A model generated the notes under the pieces. That model had not been told where the DNA came from. It saw only the letters and a program-made list of their open reading frames with translations, and ran no database searches. A stretch of 16,263 bases of DNA from CAYSXY01 sp964435165 (GTDB taxonomy: Bacteria; Pseudomonadota; Alphaproteobacteria; Rickettsiales; RI-342), in contig CAYSXY010000048.1 in NCBI GenBank assembly GCA_964435165.1, positions 1 through 16,263 of the forward strand, written 5' to 3'. Both the position numbers and the translations under genes were made by a program. This document shows, piece by piece, positions 1 to 7,654 of the stretch (position 1 is its first letter; every line of letters starts with the position of its first letter).

Positions 1-26
1 TCCACTTCGCAGCAGCAATCCAATGG

Positions 27-55
27 TTGAAATAAAAATCACAACAGAACCTAAT
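27..55 (+). promoter_or_regulatory. Weak candidate promoter before the first gene
   Basis: TTGAAA at 27-32 is followed after 17 bases by CCTAAT at 50-55, which matches only part of the -10 consensus. Transcription would begin close to the start codon at 71 and leave almost no leader. The window edge is near, so the gene could equally be transcribed from further upstream. Confidence 0.25.
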
Positions 56-70
56 TGATGGAATGAAGTG

Positions 71-733
71 ATGCCCGGGCCATTTGACAGTTGGGCCAAT
101 GATTATTTTGGCGATGAAGAGGAGTGGCCGGAGCAGCCGAAGGAGAGTGATCGTCCTGAGGCTGACGATGCCCCTGAAATTGATGGTCAGAGCTACGCAT
201 CCCTGTGGGGCGAAGAGCCGGGTAATGATTTGCCTATGCCACCGCCGCCGCCACAAAAGAGAATATTGGCTGAAGCAAACCGCTATCTGCGGTTTGGCAT
301 GCCACGGTTGGAATGGAAATTTCAACATATCAGTGGCTTGATTGACCGGCGCCTGATTGGCGCGGCCTCGGAAGCTGATATACCATTACGCCACGCGCAT
401 GAAAGCGATGTCGCACAAGACATGATGGCATGGCTTGAGGTCCAGAAATATCTGAAAGGCGAACATGTCGAACATGTAGAAACCGTGAAAGCCACGTTGC
501 AACGCTTGCTGGAGCGTTATGACCGTGAGCATCTGTTGATTGACATAGCGCCGGAAGAAATCTTGCTGCCGATGGATCGCTATCTCACATCCGCCAAAGA
601 AGCAGCGCAGCAGTTACACCGTGTCGCACGGCCAGTGCCTGCTGACAACACCGTGTTAAAAGTCACCAAACCAGAATTCGATTATCTCAATCAGGTGAAA
701 GCGAGTGCGGAAGAAGCAGGCAATCAGCTTTAA
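71..733 (+). CDS. Unrecognised acidic, proline-containing protein (220 aa)
   Basis: I do not recognise this protein. Residues 1-55 are strongly acidic and rich in Trp, Tyr, Pro and Gly, which suggests a disordered tail. They end in a run of five prolines at about 57-61. Residues 65-185 look helical, with many charged and Leu/Ala residues, including repeated EHVEHVE at about 131-137. There is no signal peptide, membrane segment or cysteine, so it is probably cytoplasmic. A GTG at 68 is also in frame, but ATG at 71 has a better placed GGA at 60-62 and is preferred. It ends 70 bases before pyrophosphatase with no terminator between, so the two may be co-transcribed. Reading-frame length and position support a real gene. 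The function is unknown. Confidence 0.75.
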   Translation: MPGPFDSWANDYFGDEEEWPEQPKESDRPEADDAPEIDGQSYASLWGEEPGNDLPMPPPPPQKRILAEANRYLRFGMPRLEWKFQHISGLIDRRLIGAASEADIPLRHAHESDVAQDMMAWLEVQKYLKGEHVEHVETVKATLQRLLERYDREHLLIDIAPEEILLPMDRYLTSAKEAAQQLHRVARPVPADNTVLKVTKPEFDYLNQVKASAEEAGNQL

Positions 734-803
734 TATTGCAATTCGCGATAATCCAAGTAAACCCAATGGCCTGCCATAAAAAATGAAGTTAAGGGATTAC
801 GCT

Positions 804-1343
804 ATGGACATTAATCACATTCCCGCCGGTAAGGATATTCCCTGGGATATTAATGTGGTCATCGAGGTGCCGATGGGCGCGCAACCGATTAAATATGAAA
901 TGGATAAAGATTCCGGTGCGATTTTTGTCGATCGCTTCATGCACACCGCCATGCATTATCCCTGCAATTATGGCTTCATCCCTCACACCCTGTCTGGTGA
1001 TGGCGACCCGTGTGATGTGCTGGTGGTCACGCAATATGCGGTGCAGCCGGGTGCGGTGCTGCGCTCACGCCCCATCGGTGTGTTGTTGATGGAAGATGAA
1101 AGCGGTCAGGATGAAAAAATCCTCGCTGTGCCGGTCTCCAAACTGCATCCCTTTTATGATGGCGTAAAGAATCATACAGACCTGCCGGAAATTCTGCGCG
1201 ATCAAATCTCGCACTTCTTCGAGCATTACAAAGATTTGGAGAAGAACAAATGGGTAAAGGTCATCGGCTGGGAAAATGCGGATAAAGCCGCTGAGATGAT
1301 CAGTGAAGCACTGACGCGTGCCGATCAGGTCAAAGCGGCATAA
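804..1343 (+). CDS. ppa: Inorganic pyrophosphatase, family I
   Basis: This soluble enzyme hydrolyses pyrophosphate to two phosphates and so pulls nucleic acid, amino-acyl-tRNA and lipid synthesis forward. The family signature DGDPCDV is present at residues 66-72, supplying the metal-binding aspartates D66, D68 and D71. The upstream substrate-binding segment has K30 and E32, and YPCNYGFIP lies at 52-60, all as in bacterial type I enzymes. At 179 residues it is close to the usual length of about 175. An ATG at 783 lies in frame, but the AAGGG at 791-795 sits 8 bases before the ATG at 804, and the protein beginning MDINHIPAG matches the usual family start, so 804 is chosen. The protein appears intact, with no missing catalytic residue. 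Confidence 0.96.
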   Translation: MDINHIPAGKDIPWDINVVIEVPMGAQPIKYEMDKDSGAIFVDRFMHTAMHYPCNYGFIPHTLSGDGDPCDVLVVTQYAVQPGAVLRSRPIGVLLMEDESGQDEKILAVPVSKLHPFYDGVKNHTDLPEILRDQISHFFEHYKDLEKNKWVKVIGWENADKAAEMISEALTRADQVKAA

Positions 1344-1383
1344 TATTTAGCTGATTCTTTGAGCTGTGTTCCCACCATTGTTT

Positions 1384-1403
1384 GGCAATTCTTAAACATT
1401 GCC
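1384..1403. repeat. Inverted repeat GGCAAT-N8-ATTGCC upstream of the LOG gene
   Basis: GGCAAT at 1384-1389 is matched by ATTGCC at 1398-1403 around an 8-base spacer. It lies 42 bases before the LOG start and 40 bases after the ppa stop. No T-run follows, so it is not a typical intrinsic terminator. It may be an operator or chance. Confidence 0.3.
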
Positions 1404-1445
1404 GCTTAGCCTGAAATGATGATTCGACTTACTCACGGATAAGCT

Positions 1446-2036
1446 ATGTCTCGAAAACCTGCCGTGTGCGTCTATTGCGGCGCGCAAAACAATGTTGATG
1501 CCCATTTTCTCCAAGCCGCGACCGATTTTGGCAAAATGCTGGCGGAGAAAGATATCACGCTCGTCTATGGCGGTGGCGATTGCGGCATGATGGGAGCCAC
1601 GGCGAATAGCGTGCTGGAAAATGGTGGGCGTGTGATTGGGGTCTTTCCCAGAGAATTAGCGCAGTTGGAAGCCGCACATGAATCCCTGACGGAAATTCAC
1701 ATCGTTGACGGCATGCATGAGCGCAAGCAATTGATGTTCGATAATTCGGATGGGTTTGTGGCTCTGCCGGGCGGGTTTGGCACGCTGGATGAAACCTTTG
1801 AAATGATTACCTGGCGACAACTCGATTTTCACCAAAAGCCGATCGTGATTTATAATCATAAAGGTTACTGGCAGCATTGGATTGACCTGGCGGAAAACAT
1901 TATGCATCACGGCTTTGCCCCGCCGCACACGCGTGATTGCTATAGCGTAGCACAAACGCTCGACGATATTCTGCCGCTCATCTTTGGTGATGATATGTCA
2001 GAGATGCATGAAAGCCATAAAAAACTGCCCTTCTGA
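1446..2036 (+). CDS. LOG family protein (TIGR00730-type nucleotide phosphoribohydrolase)
   Basis: Proteins of the LOG family (lysine-decarboxylase-like Rossmann fold) cleave the N-glycosidic bond of nucleoside 5'-monophosphates. In plants and some bacteria they release active cytokinins. The glycine-rich YGGGDCGMMG is at residues 41-50, the RK pair at 93-94 and the signature PGGFGTLDE at 108-116. These are the residues that separate LOG enzymes from true lysine decarboxylases. The length of 196 residues is normal for the shorter family members. The start ATG at 1446 is preceded by a weak GGAT. There is no signal peptide. In most bacteria the physiological substrate is not settled, and AMP or another purine nucleotide is more likely here than a cytokinin. 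Older annotations would call it a lysine decarboxylase, which the motif argues against. Confidence 0.9.
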   Translation: MSRKPAVCVYCGAQNNVDAHFLQAATDFGKMLAEKDITLVYGGGDCGMMGATANSVLENGGRVIGVFPRELAQLEAAHESLTEIHIVDGMHERKQLMFDNSDGFVALPGGFGTLDETFEMITWRQLDFHQKPIVIYNHKGYWQHWIDLAENIMHHGFAPPHTRDCYSVAQTLDDILPLIFGDDMSEMHESHKKLPF

Positions 2037-2168
2037 TGTTCAACCCATTACGATGTTTTTAATGGCCATATATGTCCGGATTGCATGGCTGAGGCTATGC
2101 TAAAGGGCTGTACATTAGTGTAAACACAGGTTAATACCCCGGAGTAACTATTTACATCGCATGAGCGG

Positions 2169-2188
2169 CGGCCCGCAGTCGCGGGCTG
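2169..2188 (+). other. GC-rich hairpin between the LOG gene and the next gene
   Basis: GCCCGC at 2171-2176 pairs with GCGGGC at 2181-2186 around the loop AGTC, and the stem extends one wobble and one further pair. A broken T-run (TTGTTTT) begins about ten bases later at 2198. It could be an inefficient terminator of the LOG gene or a leader structure of the gene at 2256. TAGCCG at 2190-2195 is also complementary to CGGCTA at 2225-2230, so the leader could fold further. Confidence 0.35.
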
Positions 2189-2255
2189 ATAGCCGATTGT
2201 TTTCCTGCTAGATATATATGCAAGCGGCTATAGAACAAGAAACCGGAGTATGATG

Positions 2256-2825
2256 ATGGTTGATTTTCCCCTGAGAGAAGAAGAAGCAAACAACATTGCC
2301 GATATCATGGAGATTCTGTCTTTTCATTTTTCAGGACTGGGTGCAGCGGTGACCCTGGCGCCAGTGGAAGATTTGCGCGGGCTGGACACACACCGCAATG
2401 ACTTTGAAGCCGACACGGTGCGCCGCCTGTATGATTCGATTCCAGCTCAGACTGAAACGACAGACGGGATGAAGCCATCTTCAGTCGATATAACATTTGG
2501 CGAGAATACGGCAGATGATTTGTTGCCGGAAGTGCTGGCGCAGAATGTCAGCCGCCTGCTACATGCCATGGGTGTATCAAATCAGGTTGTGGCCCAAACG
2601 CGCGATGCTGCTACGGTGCGCATTTCTTTGCCGGAAATTGATCGCTCAGCAGACATATTGCATTCACTGGATGTTGGTACAGATGCAACGCCATTGTCAG
2701 ACACTGAACGGACTGGCGCTGTTCTCACCGGTGGTGCATTGTTAAATGCCCCTGCGGTTGATCAGCAATTACTCACCATGGTCACAGATTATGTTATGGC
2801 GCATCAAAACGCCCTGAGTGCCTAG
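2256..2825 (+). CDS. Unrecognised protein (189 aa)
   Basis: I do not recognise this protein. It is acidic, has no cysteine and no signal peptide, and appears soluble. The first 35 residues form a hydrophobic helical stretch around IADIMEILSFHFSGLGAAV. A variable acidic middle follows, then a helical part with LLPEVLAQNVSRLLHAMGV, and a C-terminal segment ending in MVTDYVMAHQNALSA. Three consecutive ATG codons lie at 2250, 2253 and 2256. The GGAG at 2245-2248 is ideally spaced (7 bases) only from the third, so 2256 is chosen. It sits 219 bases after the LOG gene and 104 bases before the sodium channel gene, on the same strand. I infer no functional link from position alone. Confidence 0.72.
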   Translation: MVDFPLREEEANNIADIMEILSFHFSGLGAAVTLAPVEDLRGLDTHRNDFEADTVRRLYDSIPAQTETTDGMKPSSVDITFGENTADDLLPEVLAQNVSRLLHAMGVSNQVVAQTRDAATVRISLPEIDRSADILHSLDVGTDATPLSDTERTGAVLTGGALLNAPAVDQQLLTMVTDYVMAHQNALSA

Positions 2826-2929
2826 GTTATTGCGTAAACATCAATATGCGCAGATTGTGCGGCGCGTATAACATTTGTTAGCAGTTATGCGGCTATGCTG
2901 AGCACTCTAACTCGATGTAAGCAAGACAA

Positions 2930-3754
2930 ATGATACAGACCATTCAGCAGCGCTTGTCCAGGATTGTCGATGGCAGGCTGTTCACCAACATTATCATCAC
3001 ATTGATCGTCATCAACGCGGTAACGTTGGGCCTTGAGACTTCTGATAGCCTCATGGCTGAGCATGGGGTGTTGCTAATGCGTATCGATCATTTCATTCTC
3101 GGTGTGTTTGTGCTGGAGATCAGCCTGCGCTTTCTGGCCCGTGGCTGGCGGTTTTTTCTCAGCGGCTGGAATTGGTTCGATATGTTCGTCGTCGGCGTGT
3201 CTTTCGTGCCGGATGGATCGGCGCTGGCTGCGCTCAGAACATTGCGTATTTTCCGTATTCTGCGCCTGATTTCGGTCGTGCCGCGCCTGCGGCAGATTGT
3301 TGTCTCGCTGCTCACCGCCATTCCCGGCCTGTCCTATATCATTGTGCTGATGTTACTGGTGTTTTACATCGGCTCCGTGATTGCCACTCATCTGTTTAGC
3401 GACAGTCATCCACAATGGTTCGGCACGCTCGGTGCATCCATGTACAGCCTGTTCCAGATCATGACGCTGGAAAGCTGGTCAATGGGCATTGTCCGCCCGG
3501 TCATGGAGGTACATCCCTGGGCCTGGGCATTTTTCGTCCCCTTCATACTGGTCACCAGCTTCACCGTACTCAATCTTTTCATCGCGGTCATCGTTAATGC
3601 TCTGCAGCATGAGGAGCAGGTGGAGGCGAAAAAAACCCGCGATACCATCCGCGAAGCGGCTGTCCATGCCGATGAAATATTGCAATTAGAGATACAAAAG
3701 CTACATCGCGATATTGCAGAACTAAAAGCATTGATGCTCAAACAGACTAAGTAA
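2930..3754 (+). CDS. Single-domain voltage-gated sodium channel (NaChBac/NavAb family)
   Basis: The 274-residue protein has the complete layout of a bacterial Nav subunit, which forms homotetramers in the inner membrane. S1 lies at about 17-35, S2 at 52-70 with acidic E63, and S3 at 80-94 with D84. S4 lies at about 97-117 with gating arginines R103, R106, R109 and R112 at every third position. S5 is at 133-154, the pore helix at 167-179 and S6 at about 197-226. The selectivity filter TLESWSMG at 179-186 is that of NavAb, and the EEEE ring formed by E181 predicts Na+ selectivity. Residues 245-272 form a Leu/Ile heptad-like coiled coil, the known tetramerisation tail of the family. The length equals that of NaChBac. 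The start has only a weak ribosome binding site. In alkaliphilic Bacillus the homologue supports motility and pH homeostasis. The role here is not shown by the neighbours. Confidence 0.95.
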   Translation: MIQTIQQRLSRIVDGRLFTNIIITLIVINAVTLGLETSDSLMAEHGVLLMRIDHFILGVFVLEISLRFLARGWRFFLSGWNWFDMFVVGVSFVPDGSALAALRTLRIFRILRLISVVPRLRQIVVSLLTAIPGLSYIIVLMLLVFYIGSVIATHLFSDSHPQWFGTLGASMYSLFQIMTLESWSMGIVRPVMEVHPWAWAFFVPFILVTSFTVLNLFIAVIVNALQHEEQVEAKKTRDTIREAAVHADEILQLEIQKLHRDIAELKALMLKQTK

Positions 3755-6700
3755 ATAATTCCAGATTGCCACCAATCGCCGCTGTGTTGGTCGTGGTGGT
3801 GCGTTCGGTCGCAAAGCGCAGCAGGTAATGCGGGCCTCCTGCTTTGGGGCCGGTACCGGACAAGCCTTCTCCGCCAAATGGCTGCACTCCAACAACAGCG
3901 CCCGTCATGCCACGATTAACGTAAATATTGCCGACATGTGCGCGGCGGATAATACGGTCGACCGTATCGTCAATCCGGCTGTGGATGCCAAGTGTTAAGC
4001 CATAGCCCGTCGCATTAATGGCATCGACGGCAGCCTCCAGCTTATCGGCTTTATAACGAACCACATGCAAAATCGGGCCAAAATGCTCTTTGTCCAACCA
4101 GTCTATGCCCTCTATTTCAAAGGCTGCCGGGGTGACAAAATGCCCTTGCTCCGCCAGCGATGCACTGAGTGGCATCTCATAGAGTGCCTTTGCTCGCTTA
4201 TGCATGGCTTGTTTATGCTGGTCCAATGATGATTTGGCCGCCTCATCGATCACCGGGCCGATATCGGTATTTATTTCCCAGGGCTTGCCAATCGTCAGCT
4301 CTTCCATCGCGCCGGTCAGCATATCGAGAATCGTGTCGGCCACATCCTGCTGAACAAACAGCACTCGCAAGGCTGAGCAGCGCTGCCCGGCTGACCCGAA
4401 AGCAGAATGAATCACGTCATCACTCACCTGTTCCGGCAATGCGGAGCTATCGACGATCATGGCATTCTGCCCACCGGTTTCTGCAATCAGGGGAATAATC
4501 GGCCCATCCTTAGCCGCAAGTTGTTGCTGAATCCGCCGGGCTGTGGCGGTGGAGCCGGTAAAAGCCACACCGGCCAGCGCCGGGTGGTCGAGCAGTACCG
4601 GGCCAATCTCAGAACCCGGCCCTAACACTAGCTGAAGCACCTCCGGTGGTACCCCGGCTTCATGCAGCAGCGTGACAGCAAAATGTGCAATGAGTGGCGT
4701 TTGCTCTGCTGGTTTGGCAACCACGCAATTGCCCGCCATGAGTGCCGCCGATACCTGGCCCATAAAAATCGCTAAGGGGAAATTCCATGGGCTGATACAG
4801 ACAAACACACCGCGACCATGCAGACTCAATTGATTATCTTCGCCGGTAGGGCCAGGAAGGGGCAGGGGCTCACCAAAGCGCCGTTCTCCCTCCACAGCAT
4901 AATAACGGCAGAAATCAACCGCTTCCCGCACCTCGTCAATCGCATCTTGCAGAGTTTTTCCTGCCTCACGCACAGCCAATGCGATCGCTTCATAGCGATG
5001 CCCTTCCAATAAATCCGCCGCTTGCTTGAGAATGGAGGCACGCATCGCAGCCGGGGTTGCTTCCCATGCCCTGAATGCGCTGGCAGCGCTATCCATGGCG
5101 TCTGTTGCCTGTTGCGCGGTGGCGTGTACAGCCTTACCCACCTCATCGTTAAGATCTGCCGGATTAACGGAGGAGTGTGCATCACCTTTCACTGCCTTAC
5201 CGTTGACAAGAGAGTTCGCCTGCCACCTATGATTAGCAAACTCGGTGATGCCGGCATAAAGCCGCTGCTGTTCACCGTGATAGGGCAAATCCATGCCGGA
5301 TGAATTCATGCGATTGGCACCATAAATCTGCGAGGGAAGGGGGAGCGCATGATCATCTTCTTCCTCTTCCAGCCAGCGCCGTGCTAACTCTACCGGGTCG
5401 GCAATAATCTGATCGGAAGAAATCGCCTTATCGCCCAACTGGTTGATAAAAGAACTGTTAGCGCCGTTCTCAAGCAGTCGCCGCACCAGGTAGGCCAGCA
5501 GATCTTTATGCACGCCGATCGGCGCATAAATGCGGCACGGTACGGCAAAGGCATCATCAGCCAGCAGATAATCATAGAGGGCTCCGCCCATGCCATGCAG
5601 CCGCTGAAACTCGTAGCGTTGGCCAGGCGCAGCCATTTCCAGGATGCTTGCGACGGTCAAGGCATTATGCGTGGCAAATTGCGGATAGAATACATCATCA
5701 TGGCGCAGCATTTGTCGGGCGCAGGCGATGTAGGAAATATCCGTCGCATATTTATGGGTGAAGACAGGATAGTCCTGGAGACCAAGCTGTTGTGCCCGCT
5801 TGATTTCCGTATCCCAATAAGCGCCTTTGACCAGCCGGACAGGAATTTGCCTGTCGGTCATCTGGGCGATTTCCGCGAGCCAGTCGATGACGGCATTCGC
5901 CCGTTTTTGATAAGCCTGGACGACAAGAGACAGCCCATTCCAATCATCCAGATCCGCATCACGCGCTAAGGATTCAAACACGTCCAGCGATATATCGAGC
6001 CGGTGAGCCTCTTCCGCATCAATGGCTGCCATAATGTTATGTTCTTTGGCACACAGCATCAGCTCTTTCAGCCGAGGCAGAAGCTCTTCGGTCACACGGG
6101 CATGTTGCTGCCCATCATAACGCGCATGGAGGGCCGACAGCTTGATCGAGATGCTGGGGCGCTGGAAAATATCCTTGCCCTCGGGGGCATGGCTGCCGAT
6201 TTGGATAATCGCATCACGATAACGCCGGGCATAATCCTCGGCATAACTATCAGTGCGCGCTCCTTCGCCAAGAATATCGTACGAATAGAGATAGCCGCGT
6301 TTTTCTTCGCGCTGTGCCTGTTTCAAGCCCTCTTCGATGGTTCGGCCCAGAATAAACTGCGAGCCCATCCATTGCATGGCTTGCTTCAGTGCTTTGCGAA
6401 TCACCGGTTCACCTGTTTTGCGCACCAGTGAGCGAAGCCCGGCAAACGCATCATCTTCTTCATCAAACTGGACGATTTTACCGGTCAGCATCAACCCCCA
6501 TGCTGAAGCATTGACAAGGAACGATTCGCTCTGCCCAATGTAGCGCTGCCATTCGGTATCCACCAGTTTGTCGCGGATCAGACGATTGGCTGTTTTTTCG
6601 TCAGGAATACGCAGCAGCGCTTCAGCGAGGCACATGATAAGGACGCCTTCGCGCGTATCCAGCCGGTATTCATTCAAAAACGCTTCAACTCCCACCCCGG

Positions 6701-6896
6701 CATGGGAGCGCATATGCTCGACATAACCTTTTGCCCGTTCTCGCGCCGCATGACGAAGTTCAGCACTATGCTCAACTCGTCTGAGCAGGCGTGTCACATG
6801 CGTTTTTTCATCAACAAAGGCTTGTGATTCAATGGCATGACGCAGTGATGACAAATCCATCGGTTTCAACGCAACGGCCAAATCCCCAGCGGGCAT
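3747..6896 (-). CDS. putA: Bifunctional proline dehydrogenase / L-glutamate gamma-semialdehyde dehydrogenase
   Basis: PutA oxidises proline to glutamate in two steps: an FAD-dependent proline dehydrogenase feeding electrons to the quinone pool, and an NAD+-dependent aldehyde dehydrogenase. The N-terminal half holds the PRODH barrel, with RPSISIKLSALHARYD at about 246-261, RLVKGAYWD at 354-362 and the signature RRLLENGANSSFIN at 472-485. The second half is the aldehyde dehydrogenase. It has SPWNFPLAIFMGQ at 702-714, KPAEQTP near 728, catalytic E806 in ETGGQ, and nucleophile C840 in FGSAGQRCS. The 1049 residues begin directly with the arm region and have no ribbon-helix-helix domain, so this is a non-regulatory PutA. 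Upstream in-frame ATGs exist at 6923 and 6914, but AAGGAGGAG at 6901-6909 lies just before the ATG at 6896 and decides the start. The 3' end overlaps the sodium channel gene by 8 bases. The gene looks intact. Confidence 0.97.
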   Translation of the reverse strand: MPAGDLAVALKPMDLSSLRHAIESQAFVDEKTHVTRLLRRVEHSAELRHAARERAKGYVEHMRSHAGVGVEAFLNEYRLDTREGVLIMCLAEALLRIPDEKTANRLIRDKLVDTEWQRYIGQSESFLVNASAWGLMLTGKIVQFDEEDDAFAGLRSLVRKTGEPVIRKALKQAMQWMGSQFILGRTIEEGLKQAQREEKRGYLYSYDILGEGARTDSYAEDYARRYRDAIIQIGSHAPEGKDIFQRPSISIKLSALHARYDGQQHARVTEELLPRLKELMLCAKEHNIMAAIDAEEAHRLDISLDVFESLARDADLDDWNGLSLVVQAYQKRANAVIDWLAEIAQMTDRQIPVRLVKGAYWDTEIKRAQQLGLQDYPVFTHKYATDISYIACARQMLRHDDVFYPQFATHNALTVASILEMAAPGQRYEFQRLHGMGGALYDYLLADDAFAVPCRIYAPIGVHKDLLAYLVRRLLENGANSSFINQLGDKAISSDQIIADPVELARRWLEEEEDDHALPLPSQIYGANRMNSSGMDLPYHGEQQRLYAGITEFANHRWQANSLVNGKAVKGDAHSSVNPADLNDEVGKAVHATAQQATDAMDSAASAFRAWEATPAAMRASILKQAADLLEGHRYEAIALAVREAGKTLQDAIDEVREAVDFCRYYAVEGERRFGEPLPLPGPTGEDNQLSLHGRGVFVCISPWNFPLAIFMGQVSAALMAGNCVVAKPAEQTPLIAHFAVTLLHEAGVPPEVLQLVLGPGSEIGPVLLDHPALAGVAFTGSTATARRIQQQLAAKDGPIIPLIAETGGQNAMIVDSSALPEQVSDDVIHSAFGSAGQRCSALRVLFVQQDVADTILDMLTGAMEELTIGKPWEINTDIGPVIDEAAKSSLDQHKQAMHKRAKALYEMPLSASLAEQGHFVTPAAFEIEGIDWLDKEHFGPILHVVRYKADKLEAAVDAINATGYGLTLGIHSRIDDTVDRIIRRAHVGNIYVNRGMTGAVVGVQPFGGEGLSGTGPKAGGPHYLLRFATERTTTTNTAAIGGNLELFT

Positions 6897-6900
6897 AACT

Positions 6901-6909
6901 CTCCTCCTT
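6901..6909 (-). promoter_or_regulatory. Strong ribosome binding site that sets the putA start
   Basis: Read on the minus strand, AAGGAGGAG ends four bases before the ATG at 6896. It is the best Shine-Dalgarno match I noticed in the window, and it excludes the upstream in-frame ATGs at 6923 and 6914, which lie before it. Confidence 0.85.
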
Positions 6910-6964
6910 GGCATTAGGTGCAAGGCAATGGTTAGATAGTGTTGTCATGAGATGGAGAATGTGA

Positions 6965-6982
6965 CGAAAACCGCCGTTTTCG
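6965..6982. promoter_or_regulatory. Perfect inverted repeat upstream of putA, possible operator
   Basis: CGAAAAC at 6965-6971 and GTTTTCG at 6976-6982 form a perfect 7-base inverted repeat around CGCC, 69 bases before the putA start. It is AT-rich and symmetrical like a repressor or activator site. It lacks a following T-run, so a terminator is unlikely. Confidence 0.4.
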
Positions 6983-6983
6983 A

Positions 6984-6996
6984 GAACCGGAAGTTC
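6984..6996. promoter_or_regulatory. Second short inverted repeat next to it
   Basis: GAAC at 6984-6987 and GTTC at 6993-6996 surround CGGAA, one base from the preceding repeat. CCGGAAG recurs at 7020-7026. Paired dyads upstream of a catabolic gene would suit a dimeric regulator, but short repeats of this length also arise by chance. Confidence 0.25.
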
Positions 6997-7129
6997 CAGT
7001 GTATATAAATACATGAAAGCCGGAAGCACAGAAAATGGCTGTTTGCAGGCCATTAAACACCTCTTAACGACACTATCTAGGACAGCACGACGTGTTTGTC
7101 ATCATTTGTAAGATAGTAAAAAAGCGATA

Positions 7130-7642
7130 TCAGGTATATTTAGCGATCAGCTTGACCAGGCTTTCATAGAGCTGTGTGCCGACAGCCCCGCCATCACCCT
7201 TAATATTGCCATGAAAAATAGCGGTGAGCGTCTGGATATGGGCTTCGATTACCGTGCGATCGTCATCCGTCACGCTGGTTTTGTCTTCGATATAGTCATG
7301 CAGTGATTTAGAGACTTTAGATGCCAGATCATAACCGAAGGTGCCGGCGCGGCTTTTAATGCTGAAGGCTGGGCGCATCAACTCATCAATCGCTTCACGA
7401 TTGGCATTTTTATTTTGTAAGACCCCCTGATAAGCGGTGAGCATCGCCTGAAGTTCTTGCTCTGCCTCTTCTAAGAAGAGATGCACCTGATCTTTCGTTT
7501 TACGTTGGGCGTTTTTCAGGCTGTCATCCGTAACGAAATCTTTCAGGCGGCGATCTTTACCCAGTTTTTCCTGAATACGAGTGTCAGGCGGCAGGATTTT
7601 GACATCCGGCCCATGCTCTTCCATGGATTGCTTATCCGTCAT
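7130..7642 (-). CDS. HPt-like protein lacking the phosphorylatable histidine
   Basis: The 170-residue soluble, mostly helical protein has a segment (91-103, PAFSIKSRAGTFG) that resembles the HPt core AHxLKGxAxxxG. The position of the phospho-accepting histidine is F93, while the following hydrophobic residue, K96 and the Ala-Gly-x-x-Gly part are kept. H54, H115 and H135 are present, but none sits in an HPt motif. The gene begins 12 bases after the stop of the response regulator gene. AAGGAA directly follows that stop and is well placed before the ATG at 7642, so the two are translated from one message. The family assignment rests on a short motif and on context and is therefore moderate. If it is right, the protein probably binds the regulator's receiver domain without phosphotransfer. 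It could also be an unrelated helical partner. Confidence 0.6.
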   Translation of the reverse strand: MTDKQSMEEHGPDVKILPPDTRIQEKLGKDRRLKDFVTDDSLKNAQRKTKDQVHLFLEEAEQELQAMLTAYQGVLQNKNANREAIDELMRPAFSIKSRAGTFGYDLASKVSKSLHDYIEDKTSVTDDDRTVIEAHIQTLTAIFHGNIKGDGGAVGTQLYESLVKLIAKYT

Positions 7643-7654
7643 ATTGATTCCTTG

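Noticed and set aside
1446..2036. Annotation as lysine decarboxylase
   Set aside because: The PGGFGTLDE motif and the RK pair define LOG-type phosphoribohydrolases, and no PLP-binding motif is present.
2169..2188. A confident intrinsic terminator
   Set aside because: The stem is strong, but the T-run is interrupted and starts about ten bases later, so it is listed only as a hairpin.
5508..5969. A 153-codon open frame on the plus strand inside putA
   Set aside because: It lies wholly antisense to a well-supported catalytic domain of PutA and has no recognisable motif. Long antisense frames are expected opposite such genes.
6003..6431. A 142-codon open frame on the plus strand inside putA
   Set aside because: It is antisense to the PutA proline dehydrogenase region, with no ribosome binding site or family resemblance.
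6829..7053. A 74-codon minus-strand frame across the putA start
   Set aside because: It overlaps the strong putA ribosome binding site and start in another frame and resembles no known leader peptide.
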